In this document: positions 27,601 through 36,659 of the stretch, piece by piece | How the letters are laid out: every line of letters starts with the position of its first letter | How positions within the stretch are numbered: position 1 is the stretch's first letter | The notes under the pieces: generated by a model | The model's input: only the letters and a program-made list of their open reading frames with translations | What the model was told of the DNA's origin: nothing | Databases searched by the model: none | Translations under genes and position numbers: made by a program | Assembly: GCA_964030785.1 (NCBI GenBank) | Contig: OZ034979.1 | Span: forward strand, 7,828,883-7,892,882 | Length of the DNA stretch: 64,000 nt | Reading direction: 5' to 3' | Source: Siderastrea siderea | Taxonomy: Eukaryota; Cnidaria; Anthozoa; Scleractinia; Rhizangiidae

Positions 27601-30600
27601 AGACTATACAAGTTTGTGCTTGGTTACCACAAGCAGTCAATGCTAGTCCTTTTGTAAAACCTAAACAATTACATTCCTATTGGTGATGATTTTGAAAACC
27701 ACTTAAAATTAAGGAAGACTCCAAATGTTGTAATTCCTCTAAATTCCTGCTTGTTCTCTTTACATTAAAGATGCTCCAATAAGCACGAGTCTGCAGCAAA
27801 ACTTCCTGGACTACCTTCTGGGTACATACAGAGTACTGGAGCGCTCGTTCGTGACCAACATCTACCTAGAACATAAAGCTTTTGCGTTCCGCACGTTATG
27901 GGAAGGACATAATCCGCTAGAAAAGTTTCGACGAGTGGCCAGCGAAAGTGCGCGAGGGACTGGACGACTTAACGGAGCTATCCAACTCACAGAAGTGCTT
28001 CAAACGAGTAAAAGAATTCATGATAAGGCTGTGAAGTGTTTCACATATAACGTTTACTCCACTGGTATCGAGAAATGGAGTTTTGATAATGTGAACAGCA
28101 AACCGGTGAGTTTGATAAAGGCTTCTCAGCAAGGGCCTAACAGAGTGGCAAGTAACCCTAAGTTTCCAACTTGCGTCAAGCCTTCGGGTAAGCTCTCTTG
28201 GGGGTGGGGGTGCAGCCCTACCCCCACCCTCAAGAGAGCTTACTTACAGGCTAAACTTGTATTGATTTGTGACTGCGTTTGTTTTCTGCTTGTGTGTTCT
28301 GGCTCCGGATGACTTGAAGTCCTTGCATTCACTCTGATTAAGTTCAAACTCATGTTGGCACAAGTTGTTCATCGTTTAGCCCAGCTAACACAAGTCAATG
28401 TATATTCGTCTGTTTTATTTGGCAGTGCCTCACGCAAGGAGGTACTGAAATGCCTTTTTTGCAACTTGGGTCTAATTGGCATCGAACTTGCGTTTTACTT
28501 GCGTCTTTCTGTCATTTAACTTGGTCTTACTTGCTTCTAAATTGAGTCTAACTTGTATCTCACTTGTGTCTTCTTAACCGTTTAGTCACTTGACGCAAGT
28601 CTCTGTACTGTCGTGGACTTGAATGTCCTTTGGACAGGGATTCATTCAAAGCTAGCATGCGAAACGCTTAACCTTAGGACAAGTATCTAACTTCTCGTTA
28701 CAATATTTGACCATGACCGATAATCGTAGCTTAGAATACTTCCTCGTCTTTGTTTTCTTATTTGCCTGTGTTTCCGCGGCTGCACAAGTTTTAATCTGGC
28801 TTGACCGACTCTCGAGACCTGGCTTATCGCAAAACTATTCGCGTTACTTATTTTCCCTACATCATTCACCGATAATCGTAGGATAGCCTACGTGTCTTAT
28901 TGCATATGTACTATGTATAATTAATTGATTAATTAATGAATTAATTTAATCAATCGTTTAAAATAAATGAATTAATAAATAAATAGGTTTATCATACCTC
29001 TATAGCCATGTCTATATCTTGTAAACTGATCCAGGATCGTTTTCCGTCTTTCAGATGTTTGATGAACTCGCTGCGAAAAAAAGAACAACGTTTAGCATCA
29101 ACATCGAAAAGAGCTGCCCCACATGTTACAACGTACGACTTTTAAAGGTAAGGTCTCCATAAACAGTCGTTATGTTTTAATATGATCTGCCTTGTCCCCA
29201 AGCGCCGGTTTAGCGCGGCCAAACAGGGAGCGCGGGGCGTCGTGAGAAGGATGCAAAAGGAGGGACGCCTGGGGATGAGACAGGGATATTATGGCGTGCG
29301 CAAAAAATCAGCTGGCGCGCTGTGAGTGGCTGCGAAGCCACGCGGATTGAGGGTTGGGAAAGATCACCGTTCGGATAGATTCACTTCCAATTTTTGACTC
29401 ATTCTTCGTGTATTCTCTATAATCCTTGAAGAGAAATAACGACTATTCGCATTCTCTGTTGGTTTTCTTCAAGATTTCTGATTGTTTGGCACACCGGCAT
29501 TACAGGAAATCTGAAGTCATTTTTGATGCAATTTCAACAGGGATTTTGGGGGGAATCTTATATCGCCTGTGTTCTATTGCGGTTTGGTTGGATTTTAAAA
29601 CGCTGTGTAGCGAAAGATGAACTGGCCGCTGCATGCGAGCTCAATAACAACTCGATTTCGCAGAATAATTGTTATTTTTTAATGTTTTCAGATATATATT
29701 GAGCTATATGGTACTGAAAATCAGCCAGACAATGTTCCCAGCAAGGTCCATCTTAAAGTCCGCCATCTCAGCGGTTCTTATTTTCGCGTGGGTAACACCA
29801 CCAAGGAATACCGCCAGCCTCTCGGCTCATTCAGAGAGGTCGCGTTTAACAGGTTCTCTATCAGCGATGAAGCGAAGTGCGAGCAAAAACTAAAGGAGGG
29901 ACGAAAGCCTAGTGAGTAGTTATGGTTTGCCTTGATATTAAAATGCAGTCGATTATCATCTCCTTTACCTGATCGAACTCTCAATAACCATTCCACGCAC
30001 TGACGAGATCTCATGATTGTTCGTTTGTTTGTTTGTTTGAAAACTCTGCAAGAAGAGTTTAGTATTGTACTTCACCATTAGTTTTTCTCATCGTTAATCA
30101 ACAATTAAGTCTAACCTGATTCACTTTCTTTCTCGTTTTTCCTCTCTTTTCACTACTTTATCTCATACGAGTCTTCTTTTTTGCTCTGATAATTGAAAGC
30201 GCCTTTTTCCTATTTAGTAACCACTCAGTCTTAAATTTGAACCTAATATTTGGTCCACATTTTCAAGAGGCGTAGAAGATACATAATGAATTTCGTCTAT
30301 ATGGCGAATGCAAATAACGGTAGGTACTTGTTGTGAAACAACAGGCTCTGTATAAAGGGTAAATGGCGCATAGATTTCATTCGATTCTTCTATACGTATT
30401 GATAAATTCAAAGAATCTTCAACTGCATTTTTCCATAATCGCATTGTCAGCGTATGTACCATGTACTCCACGATGACTTTCTGTACAATTCTTATTGCTT
30501 AGACTAAATTCAGCTGAACACAGCCTTATTAAATAACGCATTCATTCTATTTCATTACAAATCACTCAATCAACAACTAAGTATATCTCGTTGGCGAAAT

Positions 30601-30992
30601 AGTTTGTATTTCTGCTGTGCCATATCCCGTGCTAGTAAAGCCAGATTGTGTTTTCGTGTTAGGCGCTAGATGTGTGGGACCGAGTCCTCTCTAGAGACCA
30701 GAGTGTAGAGACTAGCAGTGTATCAAGCAGCCGATGAAATATGATAAGTGTCATGTTATCACATGTCCATGTTTCATATTAAGGACAGTGCCTTCTAATA
30801 CAGAGGTATTTTTGCAAAGGTTAAGACTATGGGGAAAAAGCAAATCTTAGCAAGGGTTATTGGAATCTAAAAAGAATAATGTCTGAAACCAGACATTTTT
30901 CAGAGATAATTAAGCAACCATAATTCCAAAAATGCTTTAAAATACAACGAATATATGATATATTCATTCCAAATTTAAGCTCAATTATCTCT

Positions 30993-31023
<31 letters not shown>

Positions 31024-32814
31024 GAGTTCAGAGTTCTGATAGCCATTGCTGAGATCTGCTTTTTCCACATAGTCATAAGCCGCGCAAAGATTCCCTTGTA
31101 TTGGCAGGCAAATTCCTTAAGAAACCCGAATATCTCAGACCAGACTCGAGATGCGCAGAATGTATGCGCAGTTACAGAAGGAGGCACCGTCCCTAAGTAT
31201 CTTGCGTGGTTTTCTTCACCAGCGTGTCATACCTATTGTGTGACCGAGGATGACTCTCGCCTGGAACAAATGTGCACCAATCCATTGAACAAGCTTGGAA
31301 GCGCTAAGGAGAACACACTATTGGGAATGGAGGAATGCAGAAGTCCATTTGGAACTTACGAGCTGCAGATTCCAGTAGATGATAGCCTGGAGTGTGACGT
31401 CATGGGGATAACAAACACAAATTGCAAAGCTCTTGTTGTGAGTTATTTAGATATTAAATAGCCTCTGAAAATAGCCTTCTCTTTAGCGAGGAATAGGGCG
31501 CAAGAAATCCCAGGGAAGTACTCCGTATAGTGGGCTATATATCGTCATTTTAGTATATGAAAGAGTTTTGGTAGAAATAACAACGCTAAACGCATGCAAG
31601 CTTGGAGCCTTTGAGCAATTGAGCGAGAAGGACTGAAAGTTCGGGAAAATGTGGCAATCATAGGAGATTCTATTGTTTTGGCTCATTCTTGAGGTATAAT
31701 TTTGCTCTAGGTATATGAAAAGGGTGCCATTTTGGTGAAAATTAGTATATTAAAGGGTAAGGGTTTGAAACTCCGGCGGAGCCTCCCCGTATAAAACTTT
31801 ATTGAGTACCCCCACCCCCCTCCCCACTCAAGAAATAGGTGAGTGGAACATTCCGAGTGCGGGCTGATTATTTACTTTCCTTACATTATCACCGATAAAG
31901 CTAGAAACTGAGCGAGTTTTAATCGCCATTATCTGACATGCCAGATATTGGCGATTTCGATCGTCGAGGTGATCAAAATCGCTAGCGAAAACTGGCTGCC
32001 GTCACAGTGGCGGGCATATCCCGGAGATTTTAGCCAATCACCGCGACGGAATTGAAAAATCGTCTAGTGTGTAGTAGTTAGTAGGAGATTTTTGCTTGCG
32101 CTCGTATGTTCTTCTTGCTATGGACTTCTCTTTGTGTGAATATAGCCCAAGGCTGGTTTTCATTAGCGACGGAGCCGGTGTCGGAGTCATAATCAGAAGC
32201 GTAAAGCGTCATGATCTAGTGAACATCAAACAACGGAGTCGTAAGCAGAGTTTTCCGATTGCGCTTACCATTCCGTCGCTAACGATCAAGTGAAAACCAG
32301 ATTGTCGGAGTCGTAAGAAGAATTTTGTACCCGGAGGGCCTGAGGACGAGCCATGTGATTGGTTTCATTCGTCCGCTTCTGCTTACGACTTAGACAATCT
32401 GTTTTCACTAGATCGTAAGCCACGGAGTGATAAGCAGAATCGGAAGAAAATGGAAACGTTCTTATTCTTGCGACTTCGATTCCGTCGCCCTTACGACTCT
32501 GCTAACGTCTCCGTTGTTTGATTTTCACTAGATGTTAAGCGCCCCGAGTACGACTCCGATTACGACTCCGACTCTGTCGTTAATGAAAACCAGCGTTTAA
32601 CGGATGGTTTGTTTGTTTGTTTGTTTTTTTTTTTTTCTCGCAGCTTACTAAGTTTACTCACATGAATGTTTGGACGCACTTCTTCTACTGGTCAGGAGAG
32701 TATCCTGAAGGACCTGATGATCCGATATGCAAGATCCCTTCAAACAAGAGGCATAAAACAGCGACCGTCAGAAAACATCTGCATACAACTCCAGATGATG
32801 ACGATCAATGCTAA
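13558..32814 (+). CDS. Secreted collagen-like / alpha-helical protein, family not recognised
   Basis: Exons chosen by open frame, GT-AG sites and matching phase: 13558-13636, 14279-14416, 15699-15847, 17751-17922, 19233-19348, 19766-19910, 20336-20455, 21120-21260, 22785-22946, 23963-24190, 24761-24954, 25503-25610, 26092-26448, 26532-26762, 27771-28105, 29055-29147, 29692-29911, 31223-31437, 32644-32814. Every junction is in phase except 26762 to 27771, where an exon of 3n+1 nt is missing from my model. The product is about 1,130 residues: signal peptide, Cys/MSWIQTPS exon, interrupted Gly-X-Y segments, a long helical region, and a Cys-containing beta-rich C-terminus ending DDDDQC. An AATAAA lies 75 bp after the stop. 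A CTTTCCAG 6 bp before the ATG looks like a splice acceptor, so a 5' UTR exon is likely. Extracellular location and trimerisation are inferences. Function unknown. Confidence 0.8.
14634..15046. repeat. Dispersed repeat, copy 1 (other copy inverted at 31486-31812)
   Basis: It shares GAGGCTCCGCC-GGAG, CCCTTGCCCTTTAATATACT, CACCCTTTCATATAC and the TATAGCCCA-T-TAGGGAGTACCCCC end with the reverse complement of 31486-31812. Both copies lie in introns of the collagen-like gene. No coding capacity. Confidence 0.5.
15699..15847 (+). CDS. Exon 3: predicted amphipathic helix
   Basis: It starts after AATTTAG with two bases and ends in phase 0 before GTGATT. It encodes 49 residues including VQEQLATQKKVNFAAARD and DLVQQLDILADTVYIQ, which read as amphipathic helix. 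Phases match the exons on both sides, which is what supports this exon. A MITE begins only 20 bp after its donor. Confidence 0.7.
15867..16206. mobile_element. MITE with GTGACGGGGAGGT ends, copy 1
   Basis: The left end reads GGTACTCCGGATTACGAGTG then ACGGGGAGGT; the right end is its approximate reverse complement (ACCTCCCCGTCACTCCCAAT then CTGGAACACC). A close second copy is at 19938-20240 and a fragment near 22480-22530. All lie in introns of the same gene. Confidence 0.6.
16262..16352. repeat. Hairpin, MITE end
   Basis: GATTAACAAAATCGG and CCGATTTGTTAATC flank a GC-rich centre (GACCGCGAAGCGGGAGC). It is a short palindrome, possibly a transposon end. Confidence 0.4.
17155..17312. repeat. 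Imperfect inverted repeat in intron 3
   Basis: CTCTTTTTTTTATAAGAACG on the left pairs loosely with CGTTCTTATAAA and TAAAATAAAAAGAG on the right. The interior also pairs (GGCTGAGCCTGA / TCAGGCTCAAC). MITE-like. Confidence 0.4.
17751..19910 (+). CDS. Exons 4-6: first collagen-like segments
   Basis: Exon 4 (17751-17922) opens with a beta-strand-like stretch (VVLRGFRNVKIYARTIVGET) and turns into Gly-X-Y ending GVNGDHGEDGPNG. Exon 5 (19233-19348) has DVIHGLLDVASTAGIGRKGQ and a short glycine run. Exon 6 (19766-19910) has three Cys, then GTPGRQGPKGGNGGNAGRPG. The Gly-X-Y runs are short and interrupted, unlike fibrillar collagens. Several junctions split a Gly codon after its first base. Confidence 0.75.
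18486..18546. repeat. (ATT)n microsatellite
   Basis: About 16 ATT units followed by ATC/ATT variants, in intron 4 of the collagen-like gene. A (GAT)n tract lies at 18925-18953. Confidence 0.9.
19938..20240. mobile_element. MITE with GTGACGGGGAGGT ends, copy 2
   Basis: It matches 15867-16206 over most of its length (GTGACGGGGAGGTG, CATCAGTACTTTTTGAAT, TACTTGCCAAAATTTT, GTGAATTTCAAACCC). It begins about 28 bp after the exon 6 donor. G- and C-runs of 12-14 bp flank it. Confidence 0.6.
20336..24190 (+). CDS. Exons 7-10: symmetric phase 1-1 Gly-rich exons
   Basis: Exons 20336-20455, 21120-21260, 22785-22946 and 23963-24190 all start and end in phase 1, so each could be skipped or duplicated without a frameshift. 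Exon 7 repeats the NGGNAG block of exon 6. Exon 8 has GGEGGHGGYG, then two Cys around DWTDKRWC. Exon 9 has three Cys, then PRGPRGDPGNPGS. Exon 10 leaves the collagen-like part and enters helix (REALEFIRSVTDERSDVDDI). The exon 7 donor (GTTGGA) is weak. Confidence 0.75.
21590..21700. repeat. (GATT)n microsatellite
   Basis: About 20 GATT units with a short GACT interruption, in intron 8. Confidence 0.9.
22213..22430. repeat. Dispersed repeat, copy related to 33107-33255
   Basis: It shares TGTAGGAGAATCCA, GGTTTAATTCTAG, AACAGATCCC-CAAAA, ACCTAAT and AGCTTGTAA in the same order with 33107-33255. Confidence 0.45.
23370..23690. repeat. Tandem satellite, about 106-bp unit, three copies
   Basis: TAGCTTTCATT starts each unit at about 23370, 23476 and 23582. 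Each unit continues through a GACTC-AAAGT-AGA block, an AGCATAATA-CAG block and CAGGAAAGTA. Units differ by several substitutions. It is directly followed by a LINE-type 3' tail. Intron 9. Confidence 0.75.
23700..23825 (+). mobile_element. LINE 3' end with (TTG)n tail
   Basis: A CCCTGTCTAAATAAAGTG end runs into about ten TTG units (23788-23820). No coding remnant. It lies in intron 9, next to the satellite. Confidence 0.45.
24761..26762 (+). CDS. Exons 11-14: long alpha-helical region
   Basis: Exon 11 (24761-24954) begins KRKLGFLDIPGYDIFGKN and becomes helical. Exon 12 (25503-25610), 13 (26092-26448) and 14 (26532-26762) are phase 0 throughout and rich in Glu, Lys, Leu and Ala with heptad-like spacing, for example EKMESILENIEDSIPQLQAQ and SARIDLIGKVLELDNELGG. 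A coiled coil or helical bundle is likely. Exon 14 ends in phase 0 at GTGAGC. Confidence 0.75.
26843..26946. mobile_element. Half copy of the GGCACTGTCC-type MITE
   Basis: This matches the left arm of the copies at 30783-31192 and 52009-52366: a GGTRCCTCCT end, TTTTTGCAAAG, TATGACTAT, AGCAGAT-TTAGCAAGGG and TATTGGAATC. It ends at an AAAATGTGAGT that is a good splice donor by sequence, where related copies have GTGGGT. Confidence 0.6.
27771..32814 (+). CDS. Exons after the gap: helix, beta-rich domain and C-terminus
   Basis: Exon 27771-28105 starts with two bases (phase 1) and is helical (NFLDYLLGTYRVLERSFVTN). Exon 29055-29147 has SCPTCYNVRLLK. Exon 29692-29911 alternates like beta strands (YIELYG, VHLKVRHLSGSYFRVG). 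Exon 31223-31437 has six Cys, including TCHTYCVTEDD at its start and ECDVMG/NCKALV near its end. Exon 32644-32814 ends with Asp-rich DDDDQC and a TAA. Cys-rich ends suit an extracellular, disulfide-bonded protein. Confidence 0.72.
28188..28243. repeat. Near-perfect hairpin with 23-bp arms
   Basis: GTAAGCTCTCTTGGGGGTGG and its reverse complement, with one mismatch, surround a 10-bp loop (TGCAGCCCTA). It lies in the intron after exon 27771-28105. Confidence 0.85.
28440..28600. repeat. Irregular short repeats (ACTTG-GTCT)
   Basis: Many ACTTGCGTCT, ACTTGGTCT and ACTTGTATCT-like decamers occur in a row with variable spacing. Intronic. An AT-rich tract of ATTAA/AATAAATAAA follows at 28916-28985. 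Confidence 0.4.
30214..30471 (-). other. Open frame of unknown origin within an intron
   Basis: The 85-residue minus-strand frame has protein-like composition (VPTVICIRHIDEIHYVSS; NAVEDSLNLSIRIEESNE). It could be a fragment of a transposon protein. I do not recognise a family, there is no clear start context, and no splice sites obviously extend it. Confidence 0.2.
30783..31192. mobile_element. GGCACTGTCC-type MITE, full copy
   Basis: The left end is GGACAGTGCC and the right end GGAGGCACCGTCC. The arms fold back on each other (ATTTTTGCAAAGGTT / TTTTTCCACATAGTCATAA; CAGAGATAATTAAGC / CTCAATTATCTCT). Its right end is 30 bp before the exon at 31223. Related copies: 26843-26946, 33732-34290, 52009-52366 and 63962 onward. 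Confidence 0.7.
31486..31812. repeat. Dispersed repeat, copy 2 (inverted relative to 14634-15046)
   Basis: It shares TATATGAAAAGGGTGCCA, AGTATATTAAAGGGTAAGGG, CTCCGGCGGAGCC and GAGTACCCCC with the inverse of the first copy. It begins 49 bp after the exon 31223-31437 donor. Confidence 0.5.
32152..32593. mobile_element. MITE with CTGGTTTTCATTAGCGACGG ends
   Basis: The left CTGGTTTTCATTAGCGACGG and right end (CTGTCGTTAATGAAAACCAG) are inverted. Subterminal GGAGTCGTAA-type blocks repeat in both arms. It stops about 50 bp before the last coding exon of the collagen-like gene. Confidence 0.65.
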
Positions 32815-32888
32815 ATGCGTTTTTTGTTTTCTGTTTTACTTACTCAGTTCAGTTTCTGGATAAAAATGTCCAACAATGAAACGAAGAA

Positions 32889-32894
32889 AATAAA
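32889..32894 (+). terminator. Polyadenylation signal AATAAA
   Basis: The canonical hexamer lies 75 bp after the TAA at 32812-32814 and marks the probable 3' end of the collagen-like gene. Confidence 0.6.
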
Positions 32895-33039
32895 CGTGAA
32901 GTTATGATTTGGGCTCAAATGGCTTTGTGCGACTCTAAAACAATAACGATTTTGAAAAGCCATTTGTCACTCAGTAAAACGCAAACTCTTGCAGTTAAAA
33001 ACTCGCTCATATAAAGAGGAAACGAAAAAAAACGCTTAA

Positions 33040-33255
33040 CCTGCGATCAGGTCGAATTTTAGCATCGCTCTCATTTTCTCTTATACTTATACTTGGGTGC
33101 AAGGGTTGTAGGAGAATCCAAAGGGGTTTAATTCTAGCAACTACGGTTTGTTATCATTCAAGTTGCGATACGTATTTTTTTGTAATTTCCAAAACAGATC
33201 CCACAAAACATATTACCTAATGTACTTCAAGAGCCCAGCTTGTAAAGGTCACACC
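33040..33255. repeat. Solo MULE-type end and a dispersed repeat
   Basis: TTAACCTGCGATCAGG followed by TCGAATTTTAGCATCGCTCT at 33038-33075 matches the inverted right end of the element at 40775-42085, but no partner end is close by. From 33107 the sequence matches 22213-22430. Confidence 0.45.
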
Positions 33256-33731
33256 ACATGCAGGTAGTGTCTACAGGTTTTCTTGTTTAGTAACCCACTG
33301 CGTTAGACAACGATTTTTCTTTTTAACCAGATTTCATTTTTGTGTCCAGAGCCCGGTATCCTTTAGGGCTTTGCAGGTAAGTACTTCATGTATGTGGACA
33401 CATTTTGTCCCTTATGCCATGCTGTGGAAAGGTTTGATGTACCGACAGTGTAGTTGCCGTAGTAACTGTCGCGGCTCAGACCAGAAGGACCGCGGTCTTC
33501 GGGAATGAGAACGACCTATGCAGCTGGACTGAAATGAAAACCACGCAAGTTTACAGATGATCAGTAAAGTTTAAGATACCCTGGTAAATCTAGTAAATCT
33601 GTTAACGGTAATATGCGCCTATAATAGAATTATATTTTTTTACAATAATGAAACCAAAGTTCAGAGAAGACAGTTGCTAGTAACATGGTATGACCTTCCC
33701 TTTTTACAAAAAAATATATATATATTTAAAA

Positions 33732-34290
33732 GGGATAGTGCCTCCTTTTTTTACTGCGTATACGTTCTGCGCATCTCGGGTCTGGGGCCCGTTTCTCGAA
33801 AGTCCCGGTAACTTGTCGGGCCCGTAGCTATATTTTAAAATCAAAATCTATAGAACCTTGGTATAGTTTTTAGCCCGTATATCAGCCTGACTTGTTTTAT
33901 CAACTTAGAATTTTAGTGCTCAGCTTTCAAAACCAATAAAATTTGAGTCGTTAATGCAAACATCGTGCACATAAGGCAGCTTTCCGGGCCCGAAAACTTT
34001 TCGGGGCTTTTGAGAAACGCCCCTCCCCCCTTCCTGGTCCGAGATATTTGGGTTTCTGTTAAGGAATTTGCCTACTACTACAAAGGTATTTTTGCGCAGT
34101 TTATGACTATGGGAGGAAAGCAGATCTTAGCAATGGTTATTAAAATCTAAAAAGAGAAAAATGTGGGTAACCACAATTTTAACGCATTTTTCAGAGATAA
34201 TTCTAGAAAAGCTTTAAATATAAAGAATATACGGCATTACTTTCCAAATTTATGCTCAATTATCTCAATTTTAAGCTCAATTATCTCCTC
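33732..34290. mobile_element. GGCACTGTCC-type MITE, diverged copy
   Basis: It starts GGGATAGTGCCTCC, has the GCGCATCTCGGGTCTGG block also seen inverted before 31192, then the TTTTTGCGCAG, TATGACTATGGGAGG and AGCAGATCTTAGCAA arm. The right arm is incomplete. Confidence 0.5.
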
Positions 34291-36650
34291 AATGCAATGA
34301 CTTTTTTCTTACCTTTCAAGAAGAAAGCTTCTACTTCTTCGGTAGACTGACTGACTGACAGAGCAGGATGGTTACTATCCACTAAAATTACAATAAATTA
34401 TTACAGTTGTGTTTAGAAATATACTCAAACTCAAAACATTCAGCTTACCTTCGAACGATAGAAAATCTCTTCGGAGGCGACGTTCACCAATCCTCTTGTT
34501 TTCGTCTTTCATGTCATCTCTTAATGGCCAGCTCAGTGCTTCGACAACCGTCACCTACATTTTGTAATTTTCTTGGAAACATTTGTAACCGAATAAGTTG
34601 CGTTGTCATTTGGCTGCCCTTCAGAAAAGCAAAACGATGCCTTGGAATTCCAAAAAGGAAAGAAAGAAATCCAGTGTCATTTTTTCCCAACAGGCAACTG
34701 TCTGAACGCAGCGATGAGCGAATAAAAAACGTCAGAATATTTTCACAACAGAAGACGGCAAAAAAATCCGACGCCAGAAACAATATTTACAAACGAAACA
34801 TCAGTAAGAGATGGATACAAAAAAAAGCCGGAATACAACACTGTACCTAATGGTTGATGGTAACGGAAACGAGTGCGACGAATTAAACCCGAAGGAAACC
34901 GAAGTGGAGTTCGAACATATGCGTGAAGGGTCGAAGAATAGTCGAGACATTGATTGCCGAAATAGAGCCGAAAAACATTCACAGTAGAGTCGAAATGGCG
35001 AAATCTCTAAGACGAGAAGAAAATGAACGAGTCAAATACAAATACAGCCAACGAAAATACGGTTAAAACCTTGCAGCCAACCCGGTTCGTACTCCACCCA
35101 ATTTACCCCATTCGGAAGCGAAAAAAAGGCGAACTTTCAGTAATAGAGAGGTGTTCGTAAAGAGATTTTTTTGGTGACAATAGAAACAAATGCACTTCAA
35201 AACAAACAGGTTTCTATTTTACACATTGTGGTTTATAATTTAGGAAAAACAAATGATTTTCACTCGTGCCGAGCCCAAGCTTGTCAGGATCTGTTAGCTA
35301 CCGGTGAATTCATTTGTCGAACTGTCTTTTTGACTGAAATAATTTAAATACTTTCCACGTTTTTATGCGTGGTGATAGCAAGAAAATTTTTCTTAGGTTT
35401 TCGTAAAAGGCGCAATGAATTTTTCCGGTAAAGTTAGTTAACACATTACGGTGCGACATTTCGGTTTGGCTAGTTGCCAGCAAATATGAACTAGAATAAC
35501 TTTTCCACCACAAAAGGCATTGGCTACTTCTATTATATTTTAATTAAAAATAGAGTTGTTTTTTTTTTAAATTAATGCATTCAAGTATTTACAATGCAAG
35601 AGCCGCATAGTAATATTAATCGAAAATAAGGCTTACCTTACCTGGAAACTATATGTTGCTAATCCTTCATATACAATGTACCAACCACGTTTTAACATTC
35701 ATTCAACTACTTGCCGGCTCAAAAGAGAGTCTTCTTCGACAGCAAATTGTAGCCAGTAGCAAGTTAAGGGCTGAATTCTTTAGTGACAACTGGCAGTTTT
35801 CGCTGACAACTTTCCTCAATGAAAAAAGAAAGAACAGTTTTTCAATTGACACAAATAATAGACAGTGCGTGTGCGAAGTCTCCTACAACCTGATTAATTT
35901 TCTCAGTGTCGCATGTTGTGAAAGTTTATGTTTACCTACTTTTTTCTCTCGCTTGATTTTCTTGTCGGGTCGTGAACTCCTAAGTCCCCTAGTTCGTTCA
36001 GTAGGTTGATGAAGAGAAGAAAATTTTGCTTTCTCCAGTGGCGTTTTATATATCTACTTCAAGTTGAATGAAGACTTGAAACTTTGAACAACTACGCCAG
36101 TTGAATTCAGTTGTGACATGCGTGCATCAATACTCCTCGACGATTGGCTCTTTGCATCCTGCACGGGCTTACCATCGACATGCTCCATTGACTTCATACA
36201 TTCATAAGTTTATTTTATTGTGAAAAACATCGAAGGAGACGTCAGAAGTTATACTTATCGAGGATACCCCTTTAAAAAATAAAAATACAAAAACCTGAAA
36301 GAAATAGCAACACGTATACAATTTAGAAAAACATATGAAATACTATAACTGTGTGCAATTAAAAGTAATAAAATGTTAAGAATTTTATTTTATTTTAATA
36401 AACTTTTTCATTTTACTTTTAAAAGTGTTAAAAGTGTTCTTTTCTGCTAGTCAGATATTTCAGTAACACATGTCATCATTTGTTTAGGATAGGATCCTGT
36501 TTAGGACAAGTTACTTTTTTTCTTCAAATTATATAACTCTCAGGAAGGTACCGAAGATTTCAATTTACATCGTCCTATCTGTGCGTTGGTGAGCCGGTTA
36601 GATTCCTAATTGAGATCAGTTCACTAGGTTGAAGTCTCTGAAAGTGAGGA
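34291..36650. other. Intergenic; no recognised gene
   Basis: The longest plus-strand frame (34407-34850) has no recognisable family, splice sites or start context. Sequence is AT-rich with short repeats. CCTGTTTAGGACAAG at 36494-36508 also occurs near 60437. Confidence 0.35.
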
Positions 36651-36659
36651 ATCAACTCT

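Noticed and set aside
34407..34850. 147-codon plus-strand frame
   Set aside because: No family resemblance, biased composition, no splice or start context.
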